A stretch of 64,000 nucleotides of DNA from Enterobacterales bacterium CwR94 (GTDB lineage Bacteria; Pseudomonadota; Gammaproteobacteria; Enterobacterales; Enterobacteriaceae): assembly GCA_002837195.1 (NCBI GenBank), contig KZ478060.1, positions 443,039 through 507,038 on the forward strand, written 5' to 3'. Below the pieces are notes generated by a model. That model did no database searches and was not told the origin of the DNA. It saw only the letters and a list, made by a program, of their open reading frames with translations. Each line of letters opens with the position of its first letter. Position 1 is the first letter of the stretch. Positions 33,907-42,668 of this stretch are shown here, piece by piece. A program made the position numbers and the translations under genes.

Positions 33907-34984
33907 AGTAGCGGTGATAGCTTTTTTGCGCGGTATTCACTTTGTACAAATAGCGCCGCGATTCAGCAGAAGGGTGCTTAGTGGTTAAGGTCTGATAAAC
34001 CTCGGAAGGCGACAGGTCATTAATAGCGCCAAACGCGCGACTTTTATCACTGGAAAACACTCGAAGGACACTGCCTGCACCGCCGTTATAGGCGGTTATC
34101 ACGGCGTAGCGTCGTGAAGTGTTATTGGTTATGCCGTTCAAATAGCTTTTTTGCAGGATCGATAAATAGGCAGTGCCGGCATCAATGTTATTGGCCGGAT
34201 CCAACAGATAACTACGGCTGGGCTTGCCCCATTTCCCTTGCATGCGGAAGACATCGACGCCCGCGGTATGTTGAACAACCTGCATCAGTCCCAGGGCATC
34301 AGCATGGCTGACGGCGTACGGGTTGAAGCTCGATTCGATCTGCATAATTGCCAAAATCAACGACTGATCAACGCCGTACTTTTCAGAGGCTTTCCGCACC
34401 ATTGGCAAATATTTATGCGCACGTTTGTCCAAATGGTTTGGCACCATGGGGATGGTCACCGAGTAAATAACATGCAGACCAGAAGTGCGACGCATCAGCT
34501 TGTTATTTAATAAGTAATCGGCAAAGGTGCCTGCACGACCTTCCCAGCGGATCGGCTGTCCGGTGTTGTCCAATACCTGGCCATACAGTAAGGGCTCTTT
34601 ACTGATTTGGATATCATTGGCATCGGAATAGAGATCAACATTACCCGGATCATCGCCAATCAGCAGCGTGGTGATAATCGCCTGGCGCAGACTGGCCGCC
34701 GGGTTGGTGCCCGAAATGGTTTCAATGGTGATGGTACCGGCTTCAAAGTTAATGTGGCTGCGGGTAAAGTAGCCGTCAGTGTACTTCACATAATCTTTTG
34801 GCCCGGCAATCAGAACTTCGTTAATTCCCCAAATGTTCTCAATATTATGGGCAAACTGACCCATCAAAATATCAAATCCATTGGTGTCTTTAACCCACTC
34901 TTCATGGTTGGCGACGTTTTTGTTACTGGAGCAGGAGATCAGTAATGGTGCTATGACTAGCAAGGCGAGTGCTTTTTTCTTCAT
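33905..34984 (-). CDS. mltC: Membrane-bound lytic murein transglycosylase C
   Basis: A 359-residue outer-membrane lipoprotein, the size of E. coli MltC. Lipobox 'LLISC' puts the lipidated Cys at residue 18. An N-terminal MltC-specific domain is followed by a lysozyme-like SLT domain with catalytic Glu in '[13 protein letters not shown]' and the 'ADALGLMQV' and '[16 protein letters not shown]' motifs. It cleaves the glycan strand of peptidoglycan, forming 1,6-anhydro ends. Third gene after mutY and yggX, as in E. coli. Confidence 0.95.
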   Translation of the reverse strand: MKKKALALLVIAPLLISCSSNKNVANHEEWVKDTNGFDILMGQFAHNIENIWGINEVLIAGPKDYVKYTDGYFTRSHINFEAGTITIETISGTNPAASLRQAIITTLLIGDDPGNVDLYSDANDIQISKEPLLYGQVLDNTGQPIRWEGRAGTFADYLLNNKLMRRTSGLHVIYSVTIPMVPNHLDKRAHKYLPMVRKASEKYGVDQSLILAIMQIESSFNPYAVSHADALGLMQVVQHTAGVDVFRMQGKWGKPSRSYLLDPANNIDAGTAYLSILQKSYLNGITNNTSRRYAVITAYNGGAGSVLRVFSSDKSRAFGAINDLSPSEVYQTLTTKHPSAESRRYLYKVNTAQKSYHRY

Positions 34985-35013
34985 CGTAAAGTCGCGGTGC
35001 CCACTGATTATCG

Positions 35014-35030
35014 GGCCCCAATATGGGGCC
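35014..35030. other. Hairpin between yggX and mltC
   Basis: Perfect stem GGCCCCA / TGGGGCC with a 3-nt loop in the 54-nt gap. No T-run; it may modulate mltC expression or mRNA stability. Confidence 0.4.
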
Positions 35031-35038
35031 GAACGGGT

Positions 35039-35311
35039 TTATTTTTCAGGAGGGGTATAGCCCTCAATGTGTACGTCTTTGCCTTCAAACAGGAAATTGA
35101 CCATCTCCTGTTCCAGCACTTTTCGGTGCTCGACGTTCATCATATTCAGTTTTTTCTCATTAATCAGCATGGTCTGCTTTTTCATCCACTCAGCCCAGGC
35201 TTCTTTCGAGATTTCGTTGTAAATACGTTTGCCCAATTCTCCGGGATACAACTGAAAATCTTGCCCTTCGGCTTCGCGCTGCATATAGGAGCAAAAAATG
35301 GTGCGACTCAT
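35039..35311 (-). CDS. yggX: Fe(2+)-trafficking / oxidative protection protein YggX
   Basis: A 90-residue protein collinear with E. coli YggX. The conserved Cys is in '[16 protein letters not shown]', followed by '[20 protein letters not shown]'. It protects iron-sulfur clusters against superoxide and is linked to iron trafficking. The ATG at 35311 overlaps the mutY stop (ATGA), so it is translationally coupled to mutY, whose iron-sulfur cluster makes the pairing sensible. SoxRS control is known in enterics but no site is visible here. Confidence 0.95.
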   Translation of the reverse strand: MSRTIFCSYMQREAEGQDFQLYPGELGKRIYNEISKEAWAEWMKKQTMLINEKKLNMMNVEHRKVLEQEMVNFLFEGKDVHIEGYTPPEK

Positions 35312-36390
35312 GACTCTTCCTCTTCTTTCGTCAGGGCCATCTGTTGGGGATGACGCAATTGTGCCAACAAGCGCTCAACGGGCGCCGCCAGACCCACAGA
35401 CGGTGGTTGCGCTAAGTTATACCAGAGACCCGCGCCATCATCCATGACTGCACCTGCCTGGGGCACAGACAACCACATTGGCACGATGTCCAGATGAAAG
35501 TGGCTAAAGGTGTGGCGAAAGGCAATGCTCTGCGTCAGGCCGTGGTCACCAATGCTCCGCTCAGCAAGCCACTGACGCAGCTCTTTTTCGGTGCCAAATT
35601 GCGGAAAACAAAACAATCCTCCCCATAAACCCACCGGCGGGCGCTGCTCCAGCCAGACGTGCTCACCGCGTTGGATCATCAGGAACCAGCCGCTACGTTC
35701 AGGAAGTGTCTGTTTAGGTTTCTTGCCAGGATACTGGGCCCAACTGCTGTGTGCATAGGCCAGACATCCATTTTGCAATGGGCACAGCTCGCACTTAGGC
35801 CTGGAGCGTGTACACACCATGGCACCCAGATCCATCATCGCCTGGTTAAACTGGCTTACGCCTTCTGCGGGAGTTACCGTTTCGCTGAGTTGCCACAGTT
35901 GTTTTTCAACCTCTTTCTTTCCCGGCCAGCCACCGATGGTGTAACAACGTGCCAATACGCGTTTGACGTTACCGTCCAGGATCGGATGATGCTGTCCCAG
36001 TGCCAAAGACAGCACTGCGCCTGCCGTTGAGCGCCCAACTCCCGGCAAGGCTTCTACCGCTTCAAGCGTGGTCGGGAAAACGCCATGATGTTGCTCGGCA
36101 ACCTGCTTTGCGGCTTTATGTAAATTGCGTGCACGCGCGTAGTAGCCCAATCCCGTCCACAGATGTAACACCTCATCCAGTGGCGCATTGGCCAAATCTG
36201 TCACCGTGGGAAAGCGCGCCATAAAACGCTCAAAGTAGGGGATCACGGTTGCGACTTGCGTTTGCTGCAGCATGACTTCCGAAAGCCAGACTTTGTAAGG
36301 CGTTTTTTCGTGCTGCCAGGGCAGTGTTTTACGGCCATAGCGCTGATACCAGTCCAGCACCTGTTGGGCGAACTGAGGCGCCTGCATCAT
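35308..36390 (-). CDS. mutY: Adenine DNA glycosylase MutY
   Basis: A 360-residue base-excision repair enzyme that removes A opposite 8-oxoguanine. It shows '[18 protein letters not shown]' with catalytic Glu, the helix-hairpin-helix '[20 protein letters not shown]', and the 4Fe-4S cysteines in '[17 protein letters not shown]'. A C-terminal NUDIX-like 8-oxoG recognition domain follows. ATG 36390 (MMQAPQF) or 36387 gives the family start; a longer frame to 36534 is not conserved. AAGGA lies about 10 nt upstream. First gene of mutY-yggX-mltC, divergent from trmB. Confidence 0.96.
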   Translation of the reverse strand: MMQAPQFAQQVLDWYQRYGRKTLPWQHEKTPYKVWLSEVMLQQTQVATVIPYFERFMARFPTVTDLANAPLDEVLHLWTGLGYYARARNLHKAAKQVAEQHHGVFPTTLEAVEALPGVGRSTAGAVLSLALGQHHPILDGNVKRVLARCYTIGGWPGKKEVEKQLWQLSETVTPAEGVSQFNQAMMDLGAMVCTRSRPKCELCPLQNGCLAYAHSSWAQYPGKKPKQTLPERSGWFLMIQRGEHVWLEQRPPVGLWGGLFCFPQFGTEKELRQWLAERSIGDHGLTQSIAFRHTFSHFHLDIVPMWLSVPQAGAVMDDGAGLWYNLAQPPSVGLAAPVERLLAQLRHPQQMALTKEEEES

Positions 36391-36574
36391 GGTGAAAATA
36401 TCCTTAAAAAAGAGTGGTGGAATTCCAGCACAGAGCATAACGGCTGTAAACCCGCAGTTGTCTAACATTTTGTAAAGCGAGCAGCGCGCTGTGCTGACAG
36501 ACTGTTGGTAACGACGGTTTTCGGCTAGAATCATCGGCTCTTAGAAGACTCTTTTCGCAACCAGACGATTGATT

Positions 36575-37294
36575 ATGATGAATGACGTTATCTCCCCGGA
36601 ATATGATGAAAACGGACGCCCACTGCGCCGCATTCGCAGTTTCGTGCGCCGCCAGGGGCGGTTAACGAAAGGTCAACAGCAGGCGCTGGATACTCTGTGG
36701 CCTGAAATGGGGGTGGAATTCACCTCGCAGCCGCTGGATCTGGTTGAGCTGTTTGGCCGTGATGCGCCTGTCGTTCTGGAAATTGGTTTTGGCATGGGGG
36801 CATCGTTAGTCACCATGGCACAGAATAATCCTCATCAAAACTTCCTTGGCATTGAAGTTCACTCACCTGGCGTGGGGGCATGCCTCGCATCCGCGCAGGA
36901 AGCCGGTGTGAAAAATTTACGCGTGATGTGTCACGATGCGGTTGAGGTGCTGGACACCATGATCCCCGATAACAGCTTGCGTATGGTTCAGTTGTTTTTC
37001 CCTGATCCCTGGCACAAAGCGCGCCATAATAAACGCCGTATTGTGCAGGTGCCGTTTGCGGAAAAGGTGCAGCGCAAGCTCAAGCTGGGCGGTGTTTTCC
37101 ATATGGCGACCGATTGGGAAGCCTATGCCGAACATATGTTGGAAGTGATGAGCAGCGTTGAAGGGTACCAAAACCTGTCAGAATCACAGAATTATGTACC
37201 GCGTCCAGAAACGCGCCCGCTGACGAAATTTGAGCAGCGTGGGCAACGTTTGGGACACGGTGTTTGGGATCTTATGTTTGAGAGGGTGAAATAA
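36575..37294 (+). CDS. trmB: tRNA (guanine-N7-)-methyltransferase TrmB
   Basis: A 239-residue SAM-dependent enzyme making m7G46 in tRNA variable loops; same length as E. coli TrmB. The SAM loop is '[12 protein letters not shown]', and '[16 protein letters not shown]' carries the catalytic Asp and tRNA-binding basic residues. ATG 36575 or 36578 gives the expected N-terminus ([13 protein letters not shown]); TTG 36569 is unlikely. The stop TAA overlaps the yggL ATG (TAATG). Confidence 0.95.
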   Translation: MMNDVISPEYDENGRPLRRIRSFVRRQGRLTKGQQQALDTLWPEMGVEFTSQPLDLVELFGRDAPVVLEIGFGMGASLVTMAQNNPHQNFLGIEVHSPGVGACLASAQEAGVKNLRVMCHDAVEVLDTMIPDNSLRMVQLFFPDPWHKARHNKRRIVQVPFAEKVQRKLKLGGVFHMATDWEAYAEHMLEVMSSVEGYQNLSESQNYVPRPETRPLTKFEQRGQRLGHGVWDLMFERVK

Positions 37295-37623
37295 TGGCTA
37301 AACAGCAACGTAGTCGCCGTTTACGTAAAAAACTGCACATTGATGAGTTTCAGGAATTGGGTTTCTCAATCGCCTGGCGTTTTGCTGAGGGGACACCTGA
37401 AGAGCAACTCGACAAAACCGTTGATGCCCTGATTGATGAAGTGATCGAACCCAATGGCTTGGCCTTTGATGGCAGTGGCTACTTGGCGTGGGAAGGTCTG
37501 ATTTGCTTGCAGCAAACGGGAAAATGCACGGATGAACACCGTGAGCTGGTGCGCAAGTGGCTGAACGATAAACAGCTGCAAGACGTGCAGGTTAGCGAAC
37601 TTTTCGATGTCTGGTGGGACTAA
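37294..37623 (+). CDS. yggL: YggL family protein (DUF469)
   Basis: A 109-residue cytoplasmic protein matching E. coli YggL ('SRRLRKKLHIDEFQELGFSI', 'GYLAWEGLICLQQ'). YggL is reported to associate with the 50S ribosomal subunit; the precise role is unclear. Its basic N-terminus fits RNA binding. Translationally coupled to trmB through overlapping stop and start codons. Confidence 0.92.
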   Translation: MAKQQRSRRLRKKLHIDEFQELGFSIAWRFAEGTPEEQLDKTVDALIDEVIEPNGLAFDGSGYLAWEGLICLQQTGKCTDEHRELVRKWLNDKQLQDVQVSELFDVWWD

Positions 37624-37646
37624 GTTTTTATCCACCACGGTGTGTT

Positions 37647-37668
37647 CGGGCGGGAATTTTCCCGCCCG
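37647..37668. terminator. Palindromic hairpin after yggL
   Basis: Stem CGGGCGGGAA / TTCCCGCCCG with a 2-nt centre, beginning 24 nt after the yggL stop, then GATGTGTTT. A partial terminator or attenuator before yggN. Confidence 0.5.
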
Positions 37669-37694
37669 ATGTGTTTCTGGAGTAGGAAGCCAAT

Positions 37695-38411
37695 ATGATT
37701 CGCAAAGCAATTGCAGCAGCAGTGATGCTCGTGGCAGTCAGCGCGCATGCTGAGTATCAATGTAATGTGAAGCCTCAGGATGACGTGGCCATCACTTCGC
37801 AAAATGTGCAAGTGACCGGTGCCAGCGGCAATCTGAGTATCAGCCCGCAGGGTGATATTCAGCGCAATGGTCAGCGTGTGCAGATCGACAATGCGACGCG
37901 TCAGAAAGCGATTGATTATCAGGCTGCACTGCGCCGCGATCTCCCCTGGGTTGATCAAGGGGCGCGTGAACGTCTGGAGCGTTCTCGCACAGCTCTGGAT
38001 AAAGTGATTGTTGAAAAGCTGGGCAGTAACAGCAATGTGCGCAATCGCCTGACCACGCTCAATGGTCAGTTAAAGCAGCAGATGAACCGTATTATTGAAC
38101 ATACGGGCGATGGGCTAACTTTCCACCATCAGGCCATTGATCAGGTGCGTCAGGATGGCGAACGTATTGTCCAGAGCAGTTTGGGCGGCGTGATGCAAGA
38201 CAGCCTCAATGAGATGGGGACGAAGCAAGCCTTGAGTGGAGATAACCCGCTGCAAGCGGTGATGGGTAACTTGGGTGGATTACAAAAATCGATTCAAAAC
38301 GAATGGAGTAATCAGGAACAAGACTTCCAAAACTTCGGTCGTGAAGTCTGTCAGCGTGTCACCGCATTGGAATCTCAACGCACAGTGTTACTTAAGGCGT
38401 TGCCGAATTAA
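37695..38411 (+). CDS. yggN: YggN-like periplasmic protein (DUF2884)
   Basis: A 238-residue exported protein: a signal peptide at residues 1-19 ends AVSAHA, followed by a DUF2884 domain rich in Gln and Asn ('GNLSISPQGDIQRNGQRVQI'). The second half is helical ('LTTLNGQLKQQMNRIIEH'). Function unknown. Same order trmB-yggL-yggN as in E. coli; the start has CTGGAG upstream. Confidence 0.9.
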   Translation: MIRKAIAAAVMLVAVSAHAEYQCNVKPQDDVAITSQNVQVTGASGNLSISPQGDIQRNGQRVQIDNATRQKAIDYQAALRRDLPWVDQGARERLERSRTALDKVIVEKLGSNSNVRNRLTTLNGQLKQQMNRIIEHTGDGLTFHHQAIDQVRQDGERIVQSSLGGVMQDSLNEMGTKQALSGDNPLQAVMGNLGGLQKSIQNEWSNQEQDFQNFGREVCQRVTALESQRTVLLKALPN

Positions 38412-38434
38412 GTTTTTTCACCGTACTCACGAAC

Positions 38435-38463
38435 AGGGGACACATCAGTGTCCCCTTTTTTAA
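38435..38463 (+). terminator. Intrinsic terminator between yggN and tas
   Basis: AGGGGACAC / GTGTCCCCT with ATCA loop and a T-run. It sits between convergent genes and overlaps the approach to the tas stop. Confidence 0.9.
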
Positions 38464-39504
38464 TTAAGGAGCAGGAAAGGTGTGGCGGCGGTGGATAGCC
38501 TCTAAACCTTCCATAACGTCTGCATTTAGCGTGAGGTTATAGCTGTCAATATTGACCTTTAACTGCTCAATCGTTGTGGCGCCCAGCAATGTGCTGGCAA
38601 CAAAAGGCTGTTGACGAACAAACGCCAACGCCATCTGCGAAGGATCAAGGTTGTGTTTTTTCGCCAGGGCAACGTATTCGGCAGTGGCTTGCGTTGACTG
38701 CTCGCCACTGTAGCGCGTGAAACGGCTGAACAGCGTATTGCGCGCGCCTGCGGGTTGCGCGCCATTCAGGTATTTTCCGCTTAATACACCGAACGCCAGA
38801 CTGGAGTAAGCCAACAGCTCTACGCCTTCATGCTGGCTGATTTCTGCCAGACCGACCTCGAAACTGCGATTTAACAGGCTATAGGGATTTTGAATGGTCA
38901 CAATGCGCGGTAATTCGTGCTTTTCCGCCAGTTGCAGATAACGCATAACACCCCAGGGCGTTTCGTTCGACACCCCGATATAGCGAATTTTTCCAGCGCG
39001 AACTTGTTCCGTTAAGGCTTCCAGCGTTTCTAATAATGTCACGGTTGCCGTTTGTTCGCTGTACTCATAATTCAATTTGCCAAAGTAATTGGTTTGGCGC
39101 TGCGGCCAGTGCAGCTGGTACAGGTCGATATAATCGGTATTTAAGCGTTTCAAACTGGCTTCTAACGCCTGGCGGATATTCTTGCGATCCAGCGCCTGTT
39201 CAGGACGAATGGAGGCGTCATTGCCACGTACAGGGCCAGCCACTTTGGTTGCCAGAACAATCTTTTCACGATTGCCGCGGGACTGTAGCCAACTGCCAAT
39301 GTATTTTTCAGTCAAACCCTGGGTTTCCGGACGCGGAGGGACCGGGTACATCTCAGCGGTATCAATCAGGTTGATACCAGAATGAATGGCCAGATCGAGC
39401 TGGGCGTGTGCGTCGGCTTCGCTGTTTTGCTCACCAAACGTCATGGTTCCCAAACCCAGCGAACTGACTTCGAGGCTGCTGTGGGGAATACGGTGATAAT
39501 GCAT
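38464..39504 (-). CDS. tas: NADP(H)-dependent aldo-keto reductase Tas
   Basis: A 346-residue aldo-keto reductase, exactly the length of E. coli Tas. It starts 'MHYHRIPHSSLEVSSLGLG' and shows the catalytic set Asp ('NLIDTAEMYP'), Tyr, Lys ('IVLATKVAG') and His ('LYQLHWP'). E. coli Tas complements tyrosine auxotrophy in tyrA mutants; its natural substrate is not settled. ATG 39504 has AAGGAAG upstream; the frame continuing to 39705 is not coding for the family. Confidence 0.94.
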   Translation of the reverse strand: MHYHRIPHSSLEVSSLGLGTMTFGEQNSEADAHAQLDLAIHSGINLIDTAEMYPVPPRPETQGLTEKYIGSWLQSRGNREKIVLATKVAGPVRGNDASIRPEQALDRKNIRQALEASLKRLNTDYIDLYQLHWPQRQTNYFGKLNYEYSEQTATVTLLETLEALTEQVRAGKIRYIGVSNETPWGVMRYLQLAEKHELPRIVTIQNPYSLLNRSFEVGLAEISQHEGVELLAYSSLAFGVLSGKYLNGAQPAGARNTLFSRFTRYSGEQSTQATAEYVALAKKHNLDPSQMALAFVRQQPFVASTLLGATTIEQLKVNIDSYNLTLNADVMEGLEAIHRRHTFPAP

Positions 39505-39643
39505 GCCAGCTTCCTTTTTCGTTTTATCGTTATGGATAATCGAGTAACAGAACGGAAAATGACTATAACCTTGCCAGACGGCAGGTGAAAGAGGGGATTT
39601 ATCGGGAAATGCTGAGTGGGGGCTCCGGAGAGCCCAGAGCGCA

Positions 39644-39859
39644 TCAGCGTTCGATGATTTGCGACACATCGTCGCCGTTAATTTGCAGCTCGTGGCCCTG
39701 ATCATCGGTGTATTTCACCAGGCCGGTGTCTTTATCAATTTCAGGTTTACCCTGGGTCATGATCATTTTGCCGTCTTTCGTCGACATGACGTAGTTGCTG
39801 CTACAGCCGCTCAATAATAGTGCCAGTGAGAGCGCTAAAGCACCCATCATCCATTTCAT
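39644..39859 (-). CDS. ygdR: YgdR-like small lipoprotein (DUF903)
   Basis: A 71-residue lipoprotein with signal peptide and lipobox 'LLLSGCSSN' (Cys at about residue 19). The mature part is the YgdI/YgdR domain ('[20 protein letters not shown]', '[11 protein letters not shown]'). Function unknown. ATG 39859 gives the right signal peptide. It is flanked by tas and ygdQ as in E. coli. Confidence 0.92.
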   Translation of the reverse strand: MKWMMGALALSLALLLSGCSSNYVMSTKDGKMIMTQGKPEIDKDTGLVKYTDDQGHELQINGDDVSQIIER

Positions 39860-39975
39860 TGCATACTCCCATCCAGATACTCGTGTCGAAGACATAGTGT
39901 AGTGGGAAAATGAAATGGGAAAAGGGCAAAAGGGCGCATTCTGAAAAATCCGAATTCAGTGCGCCCATTGTGACG

Positions 39976-40686
39976 TTACAGCGGAGACTTTTTATTGCGC
40001 AGTAAATTGAGTGTTTCTACTGCCATTGAGAAGAACATCGCAAAGTAAATGTAGCCTTTCGGAACATGAATATGGAAGCCTTCCAGAATCAGTGTGAAAC
40101 CCACCAGAATCAAAAATGCCAGTGCCAGCATTTTTACCGACGGATGGCGCTCAACAAATTCACCGATACTTTTGGCCGCAAACATCATGACGCCCACCGC
40201 GATAATGACCGCAGCCATCATAATAAACAGATGATCTGACAGGCCTACCGCAGTAATCACCGAATCCAGACTGAAAATGATGTCCAGCAGCATGATTTGC
40301 ACGATAGCGCCAAGAAAAGAGTGAACGTTGGTTTTGTGCTCCGCTGCTTCGCCTTCGATCGACTCGTGGATCTCCATACTGGATTTCCACAGCAGGAACA
40401 GGCCGCCAAAAATGAGAATCAGATCGCGCGCAGAGAAGGTGTGCTCCATGATACTAAAAAGTGGATTGGTCAGGCGTACAACCCAGGCGATGGAGGCTAA
40501 CAGGGCAAGCCTCATCAACATGGCACCCGCTAAGCCAATACGGCGCGCTTTGGCTTGTTGATGTTTAGGGAGTTTGGCAACCACCAAAGAAAGAAAAATG
40601 ATGTTATCGATCCCGAGAACGATCTCGAGAATGGTAAGAGTCCCTAAGGCCAGCCAGGCATTGGGATCGGCAATCCACTCAAACAT
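39976..40686 (-). CDS. ygdQ: TerC family membrane protein YgdQ
   Basis: A 236-residue inner-membrane protein with about seven helices. TerC-family acidic motifs in membrane segments are present: 'LEIVLGIDNIIFLSLV' and 'LDIIFSLDSVITAVGLSDH'. TerC proteins are linked to metal (Mn) export or metalation of exported proteins. ATG 40686 matches the E. coli YgdQ start; ATG 40695 is in frame and has AGGA only a few nt upstream, so it is an alternative. Confidence 0.92.
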   Translation of the reverse strand: MFEWIADPNAWLALGTLTILEIVLGIDNIIFLSLVVAKLPKHQQAKARRIGLAGAMLMRLALLASIAWVVRLTNPLFSIMEHTFSARDLILIFGGLFLLWKSSMEIHESIEGEAAEHKTNVHSFLGAIVQIMLLDIIFSLDSVITAVGLSDHLFIMMAAVIIAVGVMMFAAKSIGEFVERHPSVKMLALAFLILVGFTLILEGFHIHVPKGYIYFAMFFSMAVETLNLLRNKKSPL

Positions 40687-40757
40687 TGTGACCATGCATC
40701 CTAAACGAAAATTAAACGAGCATTATACGCTTAACTCTGGAATGGCGCGAAAACTGT

Positions 40758-41438
40758 TTACAGATAAAAGTGGCGGGCCAGCAGTGCTGCGGTAAAAGGT
40801 TTCTTCAAATAGAAGCCACGCGGCAGCGTCATAATCGGCTGTCCGTTCTCGCCTGTGGCTTCGGTTAACGCACGGCTGTTGGCGGCTTTAGGACGCAGTT
40901 GTAAAACTTCGCCATGACGAGCCGTGATGCGCGCTATCTGACCAAGCACAATCAGATCCATCAGTTCTTCCCAGTCGCGTTTGAGCATGGCTTCTTCCTG
41001 TGCATTTGGGCTCCACAGTAACGGTGAGCCTACGCGCCTTGTCGCAAGGGGTAATGCCCGGTCACCTTCTACAGGTATCCACAGGACGCGTGATAACTTA
41101 TGCCTGACGTGACTTCGTTCCCAGGTCACACCCGTATTGCCTGTAAGCGGTGCAACGCAGACAAAGGTGGTTTCCAACGGGCGGCCCTGCCCATCAACAG
41201 GGATCGTTTTCAGCTCAACGCCGATGTGTGCGAAATCCTGCTCGGGCTTACTGCCCGCACTGGCACCCAGGCAGCGTTCTAACAGCATTCCGACCCAGCC
41301 TTTATCGCGTTTTAAATCCTTCGGGATGGCAATGCCTGACGCCGTGGCCAATTCGCCGAGCGTATACCCCGCTAATGCTTGCGCGCGAGTGAGTAAAGAC
41401 GTTTCACTGTCGGGGGGCGGTAACGGCAAATCAAACAT
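40758..41438 (-). CDS. mutH: DNA mismatch repair endonuclease MutH
   Basis: A 226-residue Sau3AI-like endonuclease that nicks the unmethylated strand at hemimethylated GATC. Active-site residues are in '[20 protein letters not shown]' (Asp, Glu-x-Lys). Length is close to E. coli MutH (229). Its presence implies Dam-directed mismatch repair in this organism. The gene is divergent from rppH across the DnaA-box region. Confidence 0.96.
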   Translation of the reverse strand: MFDLPLPPPDSETSLLTRAQALAGYTLGELATASGIAIPKDLKRDKGWVGMLLERCLGASAGSKPEQDFAHIGVELKTIPVDGQGRPLETTFVCVAPLTGNTGVTWERSHVRHKLSRVLWIPVEGDRALPLATRRVGSPLLWSPNAQEEAMLKRDWEELMDLIVLGQIARITARHGEVLQLRPKAANSRALTEATGENGQPIMTLPRGFYLKKPFTAALLARHFYL

Positions 41439-42128
41439 GACGCGTTATTGTCTCTTAGGGGTTAAAAACCAGGCACCTGAATTACGCATGCGTTTATGCG
41501 CAATGAGTGCTGTGTAAAAGTATAATAATAGCATGATTATACATGCTTTTTTATCGAGATCTTACGGCGGTAAGAGAAGAAGGGAGGGGTTTATTCCAAC
41601 CTGGTCACCGTTAATGAACAGGATCTCCCACGTAGTTATCCACAGAAAACTTGGATAACTCCTCGATAATACGGGTACTGGTTCGATTTACAGGCTTGAC
41701 GCCTACGATTTGTCCGAGGATTCACCGTTGCCTGCCGTGATGTAAGTCAGTTTCTGTGGATAAAACCGATGCTGTGCGATCTTTCACCAGCTAAGTTTCT
41801 GCGCTTAGTTTGGGCGGCCCTACGGGGCAAGGAATAACCATGGTGTTGACATTATGCTAATGAAAAATAATGTTTTTTATCCCTTCATCTTCTCGCGGAG
41901 AGACAGTGATAAAAAAGTTTTACCCAGCTCAATCCCGACTTCTACACAAAGCTATCCACAGAAATCGTGAATAAGATCGCGTCTTTCGATCTTTTTCTGT
42001 TTATAACTTATGCTCAGTGGCTAAGTTATCCCACGCATCCTTGCGCATTGTCGGCTAAACCAGTGGTTTACCGCTTGTAAGGAGTGTGAAACAATCAGAA
42101 CATCCAGATTTTATTTTGAGGTAGTCCG
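41439..42128. promoter_or_regulatory. mutH-rppH intergenic region with DnaA boxes (DARS2-like)
   Basis: 690 bp without a gene. It has a perfect DnaA box TTATCCACA at 41636-41644, a half-conserved opposed box CTTGGATAA at 41650-41658, a perfect inverted box TGTGGATAA at 41755-41763 and a one-mismatch box CTATCCACA at 41952-41960. In E. coli the DnaA-reactivating sequence DARS2 lies between mutH and nudH (rppH), so position and boxes agree. IHF and Fis sites are expected in DARS2; I could not assign them with confidence. The rppH promoter must also lie here. Confidence 0.7.
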
Positions 42129-42656
42129 GTGATCGATGATGATGGCTACCGCCCGAATGTTGGTATCGTAATCTGCAATCGCCAGGGACAAGTGCTGTGG
42201 GCCAGACGTTTTGGTCAACACTCCTGGCAGTTTCCACAGGGTGGCATTAATCCTGGGGAGAGCGCGGAACAGGCGATGTACCGAGAGCTTTTCGAGGAAG
42301 TAGGATTACATCGAAAAGATGTCCGTATTCTAGCTTCGACCCGCAACTGGTTACGATATAAGTTGCCAAAACGTTTGGTGCGTTGGGACACAAAGCCGGT
42401 ATGTATCGGCCAGAAACAGAAATGGTTTCTCCTGCAGTTGATGTGTAATGACGCGGATATCAATATGCAAACCAGCAGCACGCCAGAATTTGATGGCTGG
42501 CGTTGGGTGAGCTACTGGTATCCGGTTCGCCAGGTAGTGTCCTTCAAGCGCGATGTATACCGCCGCGTGATGAAAGAGTTTGCCAGTGTGGTCATGCCAA
42601 TGCAGGAGAGTTCGGTGCAACGTAACTCGCCTCCGCAACGGCGAAGAAGAGGTTAG
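42129..42656 (+). CDS. rppH: RNA pyrophosphohydrolase RppH
   Basis: A 175-residue Nudix hydrolase that removes pyrophosphate from mRNA 5' ends and so triggers RNase E decay. The Nudix box spans residues 38-60 ('[20 protein letters not shown]'). The start is GTG at 42129, as in E. coli rppH, with GAGGT upstream. The C-terminal tail is basic (QRRRRG). It is followed after 12 nt by ptsP, forming the conserved rppH-ptsP pair. Confidence 0.96.
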   Translation: MIDDDGYRPNVGIVICNRQGQVLWARRFGQHSWQFPQGGINPGESAEQAMYRELFEEVGLHRKDVRILASTRNWLRYKLPKRLVRWDTKPVCIGQKQKWFLLQLMCNDADINMQTSSTPEFDGWRWVSYWYPVRQVVSFKRDVYRRVMKEFASVVMPMQESSVQRNSPPQRRRRG

Positions 42657-42668
42657 GCCACGCGAATC

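Noticed and set aside
41636..41960. Chromosomal origin oriC
   Set aside because: DnaA boxes are present, but mnmG, dnaA and the AT-rich 13-mers are absent and the gene context is that of DARS2.
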